DNA of 58,128 nt, taken from positions 1 through 58,128 of the forward strand of contig NZ_PSRT01000047.1 in assembly GCF_004212635.1 (NCBI RefSeq), given 5' to 3'. Below the pieces are notes generated by a model. The model was not told the origin of the DNA and did not search any database. It saw nothing but the letters and a program-made list of their open reading frames with translations. Made by a program: the position numbers and the translations under genes. Shown piece after piece: positions 34,864 to 43,659 of the stretch (positions are counted from its first letter, which is position 1; each line of letters starts with the position of its first letter). This DNA is from Bradyrhizobium genosp. SA-3 (GTDB taxonomy: Bacteria > Pseudomonadota > Alphaproteobacteria > Rhizobiales > Xanthobacteraceae).

Positions 34864-35572
34864 CCTGCTCGCGATCAACTCCCTTCGCGCCGGCTATGGC
34901 GAGGCGGTGGTGCTGCCCAACATGTCGCTGTGCCTCGCCGAGGGGCAGGTGCTGGCGCTGCTCGGCCGCAACGGCACCGGCAAGACCACGCTGATCAATT
35001 CCATCGTCGGCGTCACCCGCCGCTTCTCGGGGTCGGTCGCGCTTGCCGGCGCGGATGTCACCTCGCTCCGGCCTGACCAGCGCGCGCGTGCCGGCATCGG
35101 CTGGGTGCCGCAGGAGCGCAACATCTTCCGCTCGCTTACGGTGGAAGAGAACATGACCGCGGTGGCGCAGCCCGGCCCCTGGACGGTCGAGAAGGTCTAC
35201 GAGATGTTCCCGCGGCTGAAGGAGCGGCGGAGCAATTTTGGCAACCAGCTCTCCGGCGGCGAGCAACAGATGCTGGCGATCGGCCGCGCGCTGACACTCA
35301 ATCCGAAAGTCCTGCTGCTGGACGAGCCGACCGAGGGCCTCGCCCCCATCATCGTCGAGGAACTGCTCAAGGCGATCGGCACCATCACCCGGGCGGGCGG
35401 CATCTGCTCGATCATCGTCGAGCAGAATGCCCAAAAGATTCTGGGGCTGGCCGACCGCGTCGTGATATTGGAGCGCGGAACGATCGTCCACGACGCCCCG
35501 AGCGCCGCCCTGAAGGCCGACCCATCCGTCCTGGAGCGCCACCTCAGCGTCGCCGGAGCGGCCACCCATTGA
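34856..35572 (+). CDS. livF: Liv-type ABC transporter ATP-binding protein LivF (second system)
   Basis: 238 residues from ATG 34856, overlapping livG by 8 bp; the upstream open frame to 34742 is only a livG shadow. Walker A LLGRNGTGKTTLINSIVGVT, LivF motif GIGWVPQERNIFRSLTVEEN, signature QLSGGEQQMLAIGRAL, Walker B VLLLDEPTEGLAPI. Last transporter gene of the operon. Confidence 0.93.
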   Translation: MSDLLAINSLRAGYGEAVVLPNMSLCLAEGQVLALLGRNGTGKTTLINSIVGVTRRFSGSVALAGADVTSLRPDQRARAGIGWVPQERNIFRSLTVEENMTAVAQPGPWTVEKVYEMFPRLKERRSNFGNQLSGGEQQMLAIGRALTLNPKVLLLDEPTEGLAPIIVEELLKAIGTITRAGGICSIIVEQNAQKILGLADRVVILERGTIVHDAPSAALKADPSVLERHLSVAGAATH

Positions 35573-35578
35573 TCTTCG

Positions 35579-35603
35579 CCTCTCCCCGCAGGCGGGGAGA
35601 GGG
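35579..35603. repeat. CTCTCCCCGC palindrome after livF
   Basis: CCTCTCCCCGC-AG-GCGGGGAGAGGG, a hairpin with 11-base arms, follows the livF stop by 7 bases. Same family as the copies at 29938, 32061 and 32134. Confidence 0.7.
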
Positions 35604-35642
35604 AGTACAACTTGCGCCACTGAAATTTCGGGAGAGATAACA

Positions 35643-36761
35643 ATGCAGCGAACCAAAGCCCCCTTCCGCGCCGACGAGGTCGGCAGCCTTCTGCGTCCCG
35701 CCAAGATCAAGGAAGCCCGCAGCCGTCTGGAGAAGGGCGAGATCTCGGCCGACGATCTGCGCAAGATCGAGGACATGGAGATCGAGAAGGTCGTGCACAA
35801 GCAGGCTTCGATCGGGCTGAAGCTTGCGACCGACGGCGAATTCCGTCGCTCCTGGTGGCACTTCGACTTCCTGGCCAAGCTCACCGGCTGCGAGCTGTTC
35901 CACCCCGACACCGGCATTCAGTTCGCGGGCGTTCAGACCCGGCACGACGCAGTGCGCGTGATCGGCAAGCTCGACTTCCCCAACAACCACCCGATGCTGG
36001 ATCACTTCCGCTTCCTGAAGAAGTATGCCGACCAGGCCCACGTCACCGCCAAGATGACGATCCCGTCGCCGGCGGTGCTGCACTTCCGCGGCGGTCGCAA
36101 GTCGATCTCCAAGGACGTCTATCCCGATCTCGACGCCTTCTACGAGGACCTCGGCAAGACCTATCGCAAGGCCGTGAAGGCGTTCTACGACGCCGGTTGC
36201 CGCTATCTCCAATTCGACGACACCGTCTGGGCCTATCTCTGCTCGCAGGACGAACTGCAGAAGGCGCGCGAGCGCGGCGACAATCCCGAGGGCCTGCAGC
36301 AGATCTATGCCCGTATCATCAACTACGCGCTGGCTGAGAAGCCCGCCGACATGGTGGTGACGACGCATGTCTGCCGCGGCAATTTCCGCTCGACCTGGAT
36401 CTCCTCGGGCGGCTACGAGCCGGTCGCCGAGACCCTGCTCGCCGGCACCAATTACGACGGCTATTTCCTCGAATACGACAGCGATCGCGCCGGCGGCTTC
36501 GAGCCGCTGCGCTTCCTGCCCAAGGGCAACAAGGTCGTCGTGGTCGGCGTCATCACCTCGAAGTTCGGCGAGCTCGAGAAGAAGGATGACATCAAGCGCC
36601 GCCTGGAAGAAGCCGCTAAGTTTGCCCCGCTGGAGCAGCTCGCGCTGTCGCCGCAATGCGGCTTCGCTTCGACGGAAGAGGGCAACATCCTCTCCGAGGA
36701 AGAGCAGTGGGCCAAGCTCAGCCTTGCGGTGGAAATCGCGAAGGAAGTGTGGGGCAAGTAA
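35643..36761 (+). CDS. Cobalamin-independent methionine synthase-like (MetE C-terminal/YxjG family) protein
   Basis: 372 residues. Only the catalytic barrel of MetE is present, as in Bacillus YxjG/YxjH. Motifs: RADEVGSLLRPAKIKEAR at the start, LATDGEFRRSWWHFDFLAKL, AGCRYLQFDDTVWAYLCSQ, TTHVCRGNFRSTW and LALSPQCGFAST. The His-x-Cys, and the later Cys of SPQCGF, are the zinc-binding residues expected of a thiol methyltransferase, with Glu in the EYDSDRAGG region. Likely methylates homocysteine or another thiol from a small methyl donor. RBS GGGAGAG precedes ATG 35643. It lies 70 bp after livF2 and may be read through from that operon. Confidence 0.78.
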   Translation: MQRTKAPFRADEVGSLLRPAKIKEARSRLEKGEISADDLRKIEDMEIEKVVHKQASIGLKLATDGEFRRSWWHFDFLAKLTGCELFHPDTGIQFAGVQTRHDAVRVIGKLDFPNNHPMLDHFRFLKKYADQAHVTAKMTIPSPAVLHFRGGRKSISKDVYPDLDAFYEDLGKTYRKAVKAFYDAGCRYLQFDDTVWAYLCSQDELQKARERGDNPEGLQQIYARIINYALAEKPADMVVTTHVCRGNFRSTWISSGGYEPVAETLLAGTNYDGYFLEYDSDRAGGFEPLRFLPKGNKVVVVGVITSKFGELEKKDDIKRRLEEAAKFAPLEQLALSPQCGFASTEEGNILSEEEQWAKLSLAVEIAKEVWGK

Positions 36762-36814
36762 GGCGTAGCGTCATTCCGCTGCGCATGAGGCTGAAAGGCC
36801 TCACCACTTTCTCG

Positions 36815-36935
36815 GTGTCGTCCCGGCGAAGGCCGGGACCCATACGCCGAGTGCAAGTTGCAGCGCGAGCGTGCTAACGGTCTTCGTCAAACCACTTCCT
36901 GTGGTTATGGGTCCCGGCCTTCGCCGGGACGACAC
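36815..36935. repeat. 30-bp perfect inverted repeat element
   Basis: GTGTCGTCCCGGCGAAGGCC... at 36815-36844 and its exact reverse complement at 36906-36935 flank 61 bases. Each arm also holds an internal hairpin (CCCGGCGAAGGCCGGG). It is a dispersed rhizobial-type palindromic element between convergent genes, where it may act as a bidirectional transcript end. Confidence 0.85.
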
Positions 36936-36982
36936 TGAGTTTGACGCGCGGTCTTCGCCTCACAGCCCAGCCCGCTCCGCCC

Positions 36983-38692
36983 TCACTTCGCCGCCAGATA
37001 GACCTCGCCCAGCAGCGACGAATTCGACCACGGCACCTGCTTGTTCTTCGTGGTCGAGACCACCTCGGCCCGGACCCGTGTCAGCATCTGCTGCACCTCC
37101 AGCCCGGGCGTGCCGATGTGGCGCGACAGCGCGGCGGAGAACGGTGAGTTCGCGCCTTCGCCGTCGAGCGCGACCTGGCCCGGCGCGGTCGCGTACGCGA
37201 TCAGCGTGCCGGCTCCCAACGTCGCGCCGGTGCCCAGACTCGTTGGAGCTGCGAGGCCCGGGGCACCCTCGATGCCGCGATTGCCGCCGACGGATGCAAC
37301 CTGCTGCGCCATCGGATTGTTGCGGCAGGCGTCGAAGATCAGGATGTTGGTGCGGACCTGGTCGTCGAGGCCGGCCATGATCGTATCAGTCTCGATCATC
37401 GCCTCCGTCATGTTGGCGCCCGGCTTGAGCTCGACGTCGACGGGAATGAGATAGTTGCGGCCGTCGACCTGCACGCCATGGCCGGCATAGTAGACCACCG
37501 CGACCTGCGCCCGCGCCGCCTCGCGCAAGAAGTCGCGCGTCACCTTCTGCATCGCGGCGCGGTCGAGGTCAATGCCCTCGGACACGGTGAAGCCGATGTC
37601 GCGCAGGCTCTTGGCGATGGCGCGCGCATCGTTGGGTGGATTGGGCAGCGCCTTGACATGCGCATAGGCGCCATTGCCGATCACCAGCGCCATGCGCTTG
37701 CCGGGGGCGACCGGTGCGGGCGTCGGCGCCGGCCCCGCCTGCTGCGGAGCTGGATCGGTCGGCTGCGTCGTCGGTGACGGCGCATCGCGCGGGATCGGCG
37801 CGCTCGCATCCGTCAGCAGCGACAGCCGCACCTTCGCGGTGGCCTGGTTGGCCTTGCTGCCGGCATCCGAAGCCACGATCGCCAGCGTCGCCTTGTAGTC
37901 GTCCTTCGCGTGCGCATAGTCGCCCTTGGCCTCATAGGCGAGCGCGCGATGGATGTAGCCGGAGATCGGCACGCTGTTGGGCGGCGTCATGATGTTGACC
38001 GGCGGCCGTTCCTTGGCGAGCCGGATCGCTTCGCTGCCATCGGCGATGGCGCGATCGAGATCGCCCTTGGCGCGCCAGATCGCGGTGCGGTTGATCCGCG
38101 GCTGCGGCAGCGTCGGATCGAGCCGGATCGCCTGATTGATGTCCGCGAGCGCGCCGTCGAGATCGCCGAGCGCCTCTTTCGAGATGCCACGGTTCTGGAA
38201 CGAGAACGCCGATTTCGGATCGGCCTTGATCGACATGTCGTAATCGGCAATGGCCTTGGCATAGTCGCGCTTGCCGCGCCAGGCATTGCCGCGATTGTGG
38301 AAGATGATGCCGCTGGGCGGGCCGAGCTTCAGCGCGTCGTCGAAATCCGCGATCGCGATCTCGTACTCGCCCTTGTCGTAATAGGCCGATCCCCGCAAGT
38401 TGTAGACCGCCTGGCTCGGCTGGAGCCGGATCGCTTCCGTGGCATCAGTGATGACCTTGGCGTACTCGCCCTTCTTGTTCCACCCGACCGCACGCCAGAA
38501 GTAGACCGTTGCGAGCTGCTCGGCCCTGAACACTTTCAGCGCGATGATCTTGGTGCAGGCGTCGACCATCTGGTCCGCGGGCGTAGTCTCGGTGGTGCAG
38601 AGCGGGCCGAGCTGATTGCGGGCCTGGGCGAAGGCGGGCCCGGACCACGGCGCGACGATGAGCAGGCAGAGCGCGACGAGCGGGCGGCGCAT
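36983..38692 (-). CDS. Secreted TPR and caspase-like (peptidase C14) protein
   Basis: 569 residues from ATG 38692 (MRRPLVALCLLIVAPWSG), giving a clean signal peptide ending AFAQ. Residues 60-270 are TPR repeats (GEYEIAIADFDDALKLGP, RDYAKAIADYDMSIKADP, GDLDGALADINQAIRLDP). A Pro/Ala-rich linker follows. The C-terminal 240 residues form a caspase-like domain: KRMALVIGNGAYAHVKALPN, catalytic His in VAVVYYAGHGVQVDGRNYL and catalytic Cys in NILIFDACRNNPM. Both catalytic residues are present. Orthocaspase-type proteins of this layout are common in rhizobia; the target is unknown. Periplasmic location is inferred from the signal peptide. Confidence 0.87.
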   Translation of the reverse strand: MRRPLVALCLLIVAPWSGPAFAQARNQLGPLCTTETTPADQMVDACTKIIALKVFRAEQLATVYFWRAVGWNKKGEYAKVITDATEAIRLQPSQAVYNLRGSAYYDKGEYEIAIADFDDALKLGPPSGIIFHNRGNAWRGKRDYAKAIADYDMSIKADPKSAFSFQNRGISKEALGDLDGALADINQAIRLDPTLPQPRINRTAIWRAKGDLDRAIADGSEAIRLAKERPPVNIMTPPNSVPISGYIHRALAYEAKGDYAHAKDDYKATLAIVASDAGSKANQATAKVRLSLLTDASAPIPRDAPSPTTQPTDPAPQQAGPAPTPAPVAPGKRMALVIGNGAYAHVKALPNPPNDARAIAKSLRDIGFTVSEGIDLDRAAMQKVTRDFLREAARAQVAVVYYAGHGVQVDGRNYLIPVDVELKPGANMTEAMIETDTIMAGLDDQVRTNILIFDACRNNPMAQQVASVGGNRGIEGAPGLAAPTSLGTGATLGAGTLIAYATAPGQVALDGEGANSPFSAALSRHIGTPGLEVQQMLTRVRAEVVSTTKNKQVPWSNSSLLGEVYLAAK

Positions 38693-38864
38693 GGCGATAT
38701 CTCGTGAGAGGAGAAGCGCTTGTTTGTTGCCCGGCGGGGCGCAGGGGTTCACGGGCTCCCGCCCTGGCGCGCGGCCAACCGAGGCGCCTCAATCCACTAT
38801 TCCCTGAGTGGGCAGAATTTGCTAGGACGCTGGACCCAATCCGTCTGCCCACCGCGTCCCACCG

Positions 38865-40220
38865 ATGAAAAACGACGAAATCCTAAGCCAGATCACCGAG
38901 TTCTGCCGCAAGGCGGGCATGGCGGAATCGACCTTCGGTCGGCGCGCGGTGAACGATGGGAAGCTGGTGCATCGCCTGCGCGAGGGAAAGCGCATCACCA
39001 TCGACACGCTGGAGCGGATCCAGGCCTATATGGCCGCATCGATGGCCGGCGGCGTGCCGCCGCCACGGGGACTTCAGGTGCCGCCGGAAAAGCGCGACCC
39101 GCGCGGCAATTTCCGCTTCTTCGAGAACCGCCAGAAATACCTGCTGTTCGTCCACACCTGCAGCGAGAAGCGGGTGATCGCAGATAGGGTCGCCTTGGAG
39201 CTAAGCTCCATCCATCCGCGCCCGCCGGCGCTACGCCTGTTCGACGCGGGCGTGGGCGACGGCACAGTGCTTGCGCGGGTGCTGCGCGCCACGCACCAGC
39301 GCTTTCCCAACATGCCGTTTTATGTCGCCGGTAAGGAGCTCAGTCTCGAGGACCTGCGCCTGACGCTGGAGAAGGTGCCCGACCGCATTTTCGAGCATCC
39401 GGCGTCGGTGTTCGTCTTCACCAACATGTTCTACGCGGAGGCGCCCTGGCTGACGCCGGCATCGCCTGCGGCGGCGGCGGCCACCGTCTGGCATGAGGTG
39501 CCGCTGCGCGGCGCTTCATCGGGCGAGTTCGAGCAGCAGATCGCGGAACTGCGGCCATTCTTGGAGCAGAACTGGCGCGCCGCGATCAGCCCACGCACGG
39601 CCATGCCGCTCTACGAGCGGCCCGTCGTCCTCGTGCTCTATCGCGAAGACCACAGGTTTCTCTTGGATTCGACCATCCCGCGGCCGGGCCAGACTGAGGC
39701 CAATTTCGACCTCGTCATCGCATCGCAGCCCTATCGCGCCCTGTCCTCGGTCAATTTCCGGGCCAAGCGGATCATTGCACCCTTGGCGCGGGCGCTCCGG
39801 CCTGGCGGCAGGCTGATCGGAATCCACTCCCACGGCCAGGATCCGGGCATGGAAATGATCCAGGCGATCTGGCCTGGAGAAAATCCTTTCTCAGTCAGCC
39901 GTCATGAGCTACTGCGTGCGGTTAAGTATGAACTTGGATCGGTGGGCCGCGACTTAAATTTTAATGCTTACGCGGATAACCGTTCGATCTTCAGGTATGA
40001 TATGGAAGCGCTGCCCAACGAGGTCACCGGCACCATCGGTACCTCGACGGCCTTTGCAGCGTGGAATGCGGCGGTGTATGTCGCTCAGATTGAGGACGAC
40101 CGGTTGACAGAAATGACTCAAAACGGCCGCACTCTGGATGCCGCCAGGGACGTGCTGCGCAAGTACAATGGGCTCTGGTTTCTCGACGAATCCTACGTCA
40201 TCTCGCGTCGGCGTGATTGA
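38865..40220 (+). CDS. HTH-containing SAM-dependent methyltransferase-like protein
   Basis: 451 residues. The first 60 form a small HTH-like domain (KAGMAESTFGRRAVNDGKLV, ITIDTLERIQAYMAA). The centre has a methyltransferase motif I, LRLFDAGVGDGTVLARVLRA near 123, and a later LRPGGRLIGIHSHGQDPG. No catalytic motif identifies a substrate. It lies 60 bp before metK on the same strand. A DNA-binding part joined to a SAM-binding part, next to the SAM synthetase gene, suggests a SAM-related regulator or modifier, but that is inference. Its 3' third (about 39900-40220) is more AT-rich than the rest. Confidence 0.65.
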   Translation: MKNDEILSQITEFCRKAGMAESTFGRRAVNDGKLVHRLREGKRITIDTLERIQAYMAASMAGGVPPPRGLQVPPEKRDPRGNFRFFENRQKYLLFVHTCSEKRVIADRVALELSSIHPRPPALRLFDAGVGDGTVLARVLRATHQRFPNMPFYVAGKELSLEDLRLTLEKVPDRIFEHPASVFVFTNMFYAEAPWLTPASPAAAAATVWHEVPLRGASSGEFEQQIAELRPFLEQNWRAAISPRTAMPLYERPVVLVLYREDHRFLLDSTIPRPGQTEANFDLVIASQPYRALSSVNFRAKRIIAPLARALRPGGRLIGIHSHGQDPGMEMIQAIWPGENPFSVSRHELLRAVKYELGSVGRDLNFNAYADNRSIFRYDMEALPNEVTGTIGTSTAFAAWNAAVYVAQIEDDRLTEMTQNGRTLDAARDVLRKYNGLWFLDESYVISRRRD

Positions 40221-40280
40221 CATCATCAAAAGTAAACATCGCAAACGCCCGCCGGCTAATGGCGGAACAAGGGGTTACTG

Positions 40281-41477
<1,197 letters not shown>

Positions 41478-41481
41478 TTTT

Positions 41482-41583
41482 AAGCGTCATCCCGGGGCGC
41501 GCGCGGTACGCGAGCGAACCCGGGATCCTTATCCATCACATCGAGATTCCGGGTTCGCCTCTTTTGGGCGACCCGGAATGACG
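41482..41583. repeat. RIME-like palindromic repeat between metK and ahcY
   Basis: The unit begins CGTCATCCCGGGGCGCGCGC and ends CCCGGAATGACG, so the ends are inverted copies of CGTCAT(C/T)CCGG. Inside, CGAACCCGGGATCC and GATTCCGGGTTCG form a second inverted pair. This is a typical Bradyrhizobium intergenic element. Confidence 0.75.
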
Positions 41584-41606
41584 AGTTCAACAACAGGACA
41601 CTCGCA

Positions 41607-43028
41607 ATGAACGCGAAGCCCGGCTTCACCGATTACATCGTCAAGGACATTTCGCTCGCCGATTTCGGCCGCAAGGAGATCTCGCTCGCCGAGACCGAGA
41701 TGCCCGGCCTGATGGCCACCCGCGAGGAGTACGGCCCGAAGCAGCCGCTGAAGGGCGCGCGCATCGCCGGCTCGCTGCACATGACGATCCAGACCGCGGT
41801 GCTGATCGAGACGCTGGCCGCGCTCGGCGCCGATATCCGCTGGGTCTCCTGCAACATCTATTCGACGCAGGATCACGCCGCGGCTGCGATCGCGGCCGCC
41901 GGCATTCCCGTCTTCGCCGTCAAGGGCGAGACGCTGACCGAATATTGGGACTACACCGCAAAACTGTTCGACTGGCACGGCGGCGGCACGCCGAACATGA
42001 TCCTCGATGATGGCGGCGATGCCACCATGCTGGTGCATGCCGGCGTCCGTGCCGAGAACGGCGACACCGCCTTCCTCGACAAGCCGGGCTCGGAGGAAGA
42101 GGAGATCTTCTACGCGCTGGTCAAGCGCCTGCTGAAGGAGAAGCCGAAGGGCTACTTCGGCGAGATCGCCAAGAACATCAAGGGTGTCTCGGAAGAGACG
42201 ACGACAGGCGTGCACCGCCTCTACGAGATGGCCAACAAGGGCACGCTGCTGTTCCCGGCGATCAACGTCAACGACAGCGTCACCAAGTCGAAGTTCGACA
42301 ACCTCTATGGCTGCCGTGAATCGCTGGTCGACGGCATCCGCCGCGGCACCGACGTGATGCTGTCGGGCAAGGTCGCGATGGTCGCCGGCTTCGGCGACGT
42401 CGGCAAGGGGTCGGCGGCTTCGCTGCGCCAGGCCGGCTGCCGCGTCATGGTGTCGGAAGTCGACCCGATCTGCGCGCTCCAGGCCGCGATGGAAGGCTAT
42501 GAGGTCGTGACCATGGAAGATGCCGCGCCCCGCGCCGACATCTTCGTCACCGCCACCGGCAACAAGGACATCATCACCATCGAGCACATGCGCGCGATGA
42601 AGGATCGCGCCATCGTCTGCAACATCGGCCACTTCGACAACGAGATCCAGATCGCGAATCTGCGCAATCTGAAGTGGACCAACATCAAGCCGCAGGTCGA
42701 CGAGATCGAGTTCCCCGACAAGCACCGCATCATCATGCTGTCGGAAGGCCGCCTCGTGAACCTCGGCAACGCCATGGGCCATCCGTCCTTCGTGATGTCG
42801 GCGTCCTTCACCAACCAGACGCTGGCGCAGATCGAGCTGTTCGCCAACAACAAGGACGGCAAGTACGAGAAGAAGGTCTACGTGCTGCCCAAGACCCTCG
42901 ACGAGAAGGTTGCCCGCCTGCACCTCGCCAAGATCGGCGTCAAGCTCACCGAACTGCGCAAGGACCAGGCCGACTATATCGGCGTGAAGCAAGAAGGTCC
43001 GTACAAGAGCGACCACTACCGGTACTGA
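41607..43028 (+). CDS. ahcY: S-adenosylhomocysteine hydrolase
   Basis: 473 residues, the length of the bacterial form with its extra insert. Motifs: GSLHMTIQTAVLIETLAALG, STQDHAAAAIAAAGIPVFAV, the NAD-binding loop AMVAGFGDVGKGSAASLRQA, and the C-terminal KSDHYRY with catalytic-domain Lys and Tyr. It splits SAH to adenosine and homocysteine, recycling the product of methyltransferases. It ends at a strong terminator. Confidence 0.97.
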   Translation: MNAKPGFTDYIVKDISLADFGRKEISLAETEMPGLMATREEYGPKQPLKGARIAGSLHMTIQTAVLIETLAALGADIRWVSCNIYSTQDHAAAAIAAAGIPVFAVKGETLTEYWDYTAKLFDWHGGGTPNMILDDGGDATMLVHAGVRAENGDTAFLDKPGSEEEEIFYALVKRLLKEKPKGYFGEIAKNIKGVSEETTTGVHRLYEMANKGTLLFPAINVNDSVTKSKFDNLYGCRESLVDGIRRGTDVMLSGKVAMVAGFGDVGKGSAASLRQAGCRVMVSEVDPICALQAAMEGYEVVTMEDAAPRADIFVTATGNKDIITIEHMRAMKDRAIVCNIGHFDNEIQIANLRNLKWTNIKPQVDEIEFPDKHRIIMLSEGRLVNLGNAMGHPSFVMSASFTNQTLAQIELFANNKDGKYEKKVYVLPKTLDEKVARLHLAKIGVKLTELRKDQADYIGVKQEGPYKSDHYRY

Positions 43029-43047
43029 TCGCTTTCAGTTGCGACAC

Positions 43048-43079
43048 AAGGCCCTGGAGCGATCCGGGGCCTTTTTTTG
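43048..43079 (+). terminator. Rho-independent terminator of ahcY
   Basis: AGGCCC (43049-43054) pairs with GGGCCT (43067-43072) and runs into TTTTTTT. It lies 20 bases after the ahcY stop. Confidence 0.88.
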
Positions 43080-43121
43080 TTGGTCCGCCCTGTGATACGC
43101 TTTCAGGTGGAGCCGCAACAA

Positions 43122-43156
43122 GCCCGCCACCTCTTGCAGCGGGCGGCCTTTTTTCC
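43122..43156 (+). terminator. Second terminator-like hairpin in tandem
   Basis: GCCCGC (43122-43127) pairs with GCGGGC (43139-43144), followed by GGCC and a run of six T. It lies 35 bases before the next start, so it backs up the ahcY terminator or forms a leader structure of the NTF2-like gene. Confidence 0.6.
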
Positions 43157-43190
43157 ACGTTCATTGCCAGAATGCATATGGAGGAATGCG

Positions 43191-43610
43191 ATGTCCAGCG
43201 AAGCCAACGTTCAGCTGTTGAAGGAAGCCTATCGCCAGTGGAACGACAGCAAGGGGCAAAACGTCGATCATTGGTTCGACAACGTCATCGGCCCGCAGAT
43301 CAAGTTCGATTCGATTCCGCGGGGAGCCGAGCAGGTACCTTTCGCCAAGTATTATGACGACCGCACCGAGCTGCGCGGCTATTTCGATGGCCTGCTGGCT
43401 GAGTGGAGCATGCAGTACTACACGATGAACGAATTTGTTGCGCAGGGCGATGCCGTGGTCGCGCGCGGCGAATGCGCATGGACGAACAAGAAAACCGGAA
43501 AGGTCGCGAAGACGCCCAAGGTGGATTTCTGGCGCTTCAAGGACGGTAAGGCGATCGAATTTCACGAGTATTTCGACACTGCCTGTGTCTACGGCGCCAC
43601 CATCCCCTGA
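43191..43610 (+). CDS. NTF2-like/SnoaL-like protein
   Basis: 139 residues from ATG 43191 (MSSEANVQLLKEAYRQWNDS), with GGAGGAATGCG upstream. The cone-like fold is suggested by WFDNVIGPQIKFDSIPRGAE, YFDGLLAEWSMQYYTMNEFV and FWRFKDGKAIEFHEYFDTAC. Such proteins are small ligand-binding or cyclase/isomerase domains. A 49-bp gap to the monooxygenase suggests one transcript, so it may process the substrate or product of that enzyme. Confidence 0.8.
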   Translation: MSSEANVQLLKEAYRQWNDSKGQNVDHWFDNVIGPQIKFDSIPRGAEQVPFAKYYDDRTELRGYFDGLLAEWSMQYYTMNEFVAQGDAVVARGECAWTNKKTGKVAKTPKVDFWRFKDGKAIEFHEYFDTACVYGATIP

Positions 43611-43659
43611 CCGTTGCAATTTGGCGTGGCGCTGCCATCCTGTGATCAGGAGAAGCGCC

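Noticed and set aside
40221..40280. SAM riboswitch in the metK leader
   Set aside because: The leader is only about 60 bases and shows a simple hairpin; no SAM-II or SAM/SAH core sequence could be recognised.
41529..43016. 495-codon minus-strand frame opposite ahcY
   Set aside because: ahcY is complete and conserved on the plus strand; the reverse frame is an artefact of GC-rich codons.
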